A stretch of DNA of 6,236 bases from Thermoleophilia bacterium (GTDB lineage Bacteria; Actinomycetota; Thermoleophilia; Gaiellales; F1-60-MAGs149): the NCBI GenBank assembly GCA_016462095.1, contig JAEMTW010000040.1, positions 1-6,236 on the forward strand. Reading direction: 5' to 3'. Shown here in pieces: positions 5,796-6,236 of the stretch. The notes under the pieces were generated by a model. The model ran no database searches, had not been told where the DNA came from, and saw only the letters and a program-made list of their open reading frames with translations. The position numbers and the translations under genes were made by a program. Position 1 is the stretch's first letter, and each line of letters begins with the position of its first letter.

Positions 5796-6236
5796 GTGGC
5801 AAGTAAGTGGCTTGAGGTTGGACAGTTCGGACAGAGCGTCTGGTACGACAACGTTGCTCGCCCGGCCGTTGAGACGGGTCTGTTGGCGCGCATCATCGAA
5901 GAAGATGGCGTGACTGGTGGTACCTCGAACCCCTCGATCTTTGCCAAGAACGTTGAGGAGTCCGGCGCCTACGACGAGGCGATCAGCTCCTTCCCCGCCG
6001 ATGCCACGGCCGCCCAGATCTTCGAGCCGCTCTGGATTCAGGACATTCAGGCTGCCTGCGATGTGATGCGCCCCGTCTTCGACCGCACCAATGGTGCCGA
6101 CGGCTTTATCTCGATTGAGGTCGAGGCCGACCTCGCCTTCGATACGGCTAACACGGTCAAGCGCGCCAAGGACCTACATGTCGCGGTCGATCGACCAAAC
6201 GCGATGATCAAGGTGCCGGGGACGATCCCTGGGATT
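5796..6236 (+). CDS. tal: Transaldolase (3' end outside window)
   Basis: Cytoplasmic pentose-phosphate enzyme that moves a dihydroxyacetone unit from sedoheptulose 7-phosphate to glyceraldehyde 3-phosphate through a lysine Schiff base. The 147 codons present have no stop. Family landmarks in order: GQSVWYDNVARP (residues 12-23), the first barrel strand with GVTGGTSNPSIF (about 40-51), ISIEVEADLAFDT (about 109-121), and MIKVPGTIPGI at the window edge (137-147), where Lys139 is the expected Schiff-base lysine. The start is GTG5796, after GGAGG. This sequence type is typical of longer bacterial transaldolases and also of the N-terminal half of transaldolase/glucose-6-phosphate isomerase fusions; the window ends too early to distinguish them. 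It is divergent from the PCD-dehydrogenase operon, with 83 bases between the starts. Confidence 0.95.
   Translation, partial: MASKWLEVGQFGQSVWYDNVARPAVETGLLARIIEEDGVTGGTSNPSIFAKNVEESGAYDEAISSFPADATAAQIFEPLWIQDIQAACDVMRPVFDRTNGADGFISIEVEADLAFDTANTVKRAKDLHVAVDRPNAMIKVPGTIPGI

Noticed and set aside
5713..5802. N-terminal extension of the PCD protein to the first in-frame start
   Set aside because: The extension is translated from the divergent promoter region, overlaps the transaldolase Shine-Dalgarno site and exceeds the family length; ATG5712 has its own ribosome site.
1..6236. Search for mobile elements, CRISPR repeats, tRNA or riboswitches
   Set aside because: I saw no transposase motifs, regularly spaced repeats, cloverleaf-like segments or long structured leaders; the window is filled by ordinary metabolic and transport genes.

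Overview
The window looks like bacterial chromosome of high GC content (about 60 % by eye, with codon third positions mostly G or C). Actinobacteriota is the most likely source. The reasons are the GC level, GTG starts, a lipoprotein binding protein with a Ser/Ala/Gly-rich linker, U-less terminators, and a transaldolase of the kind common in that phylum. This is an inference, because there is no rRNA or other taxonomic marker. The window is gene-dense, with no mobile element, tRNA, rRNA or CRISPR array.

Left part (1-3454, plus strand): the 3' portion of an ABC importer operon of the spermidine/putrescine (PotABCD) class. It holds a first permease (5' end cut by the window edge), a second permease overlapping it by one base, a small GTG-started ORF with a signal-peptide-like N-terminus, and a substrate-binding lipoprotein with a strong Shine-Dalgarno site. 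The ATPase gene would be expected upstream, outside the window. The second permease carries an in-frame TAG at codon 41, where the family normally has a serine, so as written the transporter lacks an intact second permease. The first permease carries an extra pair of hydrophobic helices. The binding protein seems to lack two of the acidic ligand contacts of E. coli PotD.

Middle (3455-3539): a short convergent intergenic region with a perfect 12-bp stem hairpin that can end transcription from both sides.

Right part (3540-5712, minus strand): a tight three-gene operon read right to left. It holds a pterin-4a-carbinolamine dehydratase-like protein and then two tandem paralogous CtBP-like D-2-hydroxyacid dehydrogenases. 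Each junction is a 4-base ATGA overlap. The paralogs align without gaps at about 47 % identity. The downstream one has lost the third glycine of its dinucleotide-binding motif and has diverged most in the cofactor-binding region.

Far right (5713-6236): an 83-bp divergent intergenic region with a perfect 12-bp inverted repeat, followed by the 5' part of a transaldolase gene that runs off the window. The minus-strand operon and the transaldolase may share regulation through this repeat.
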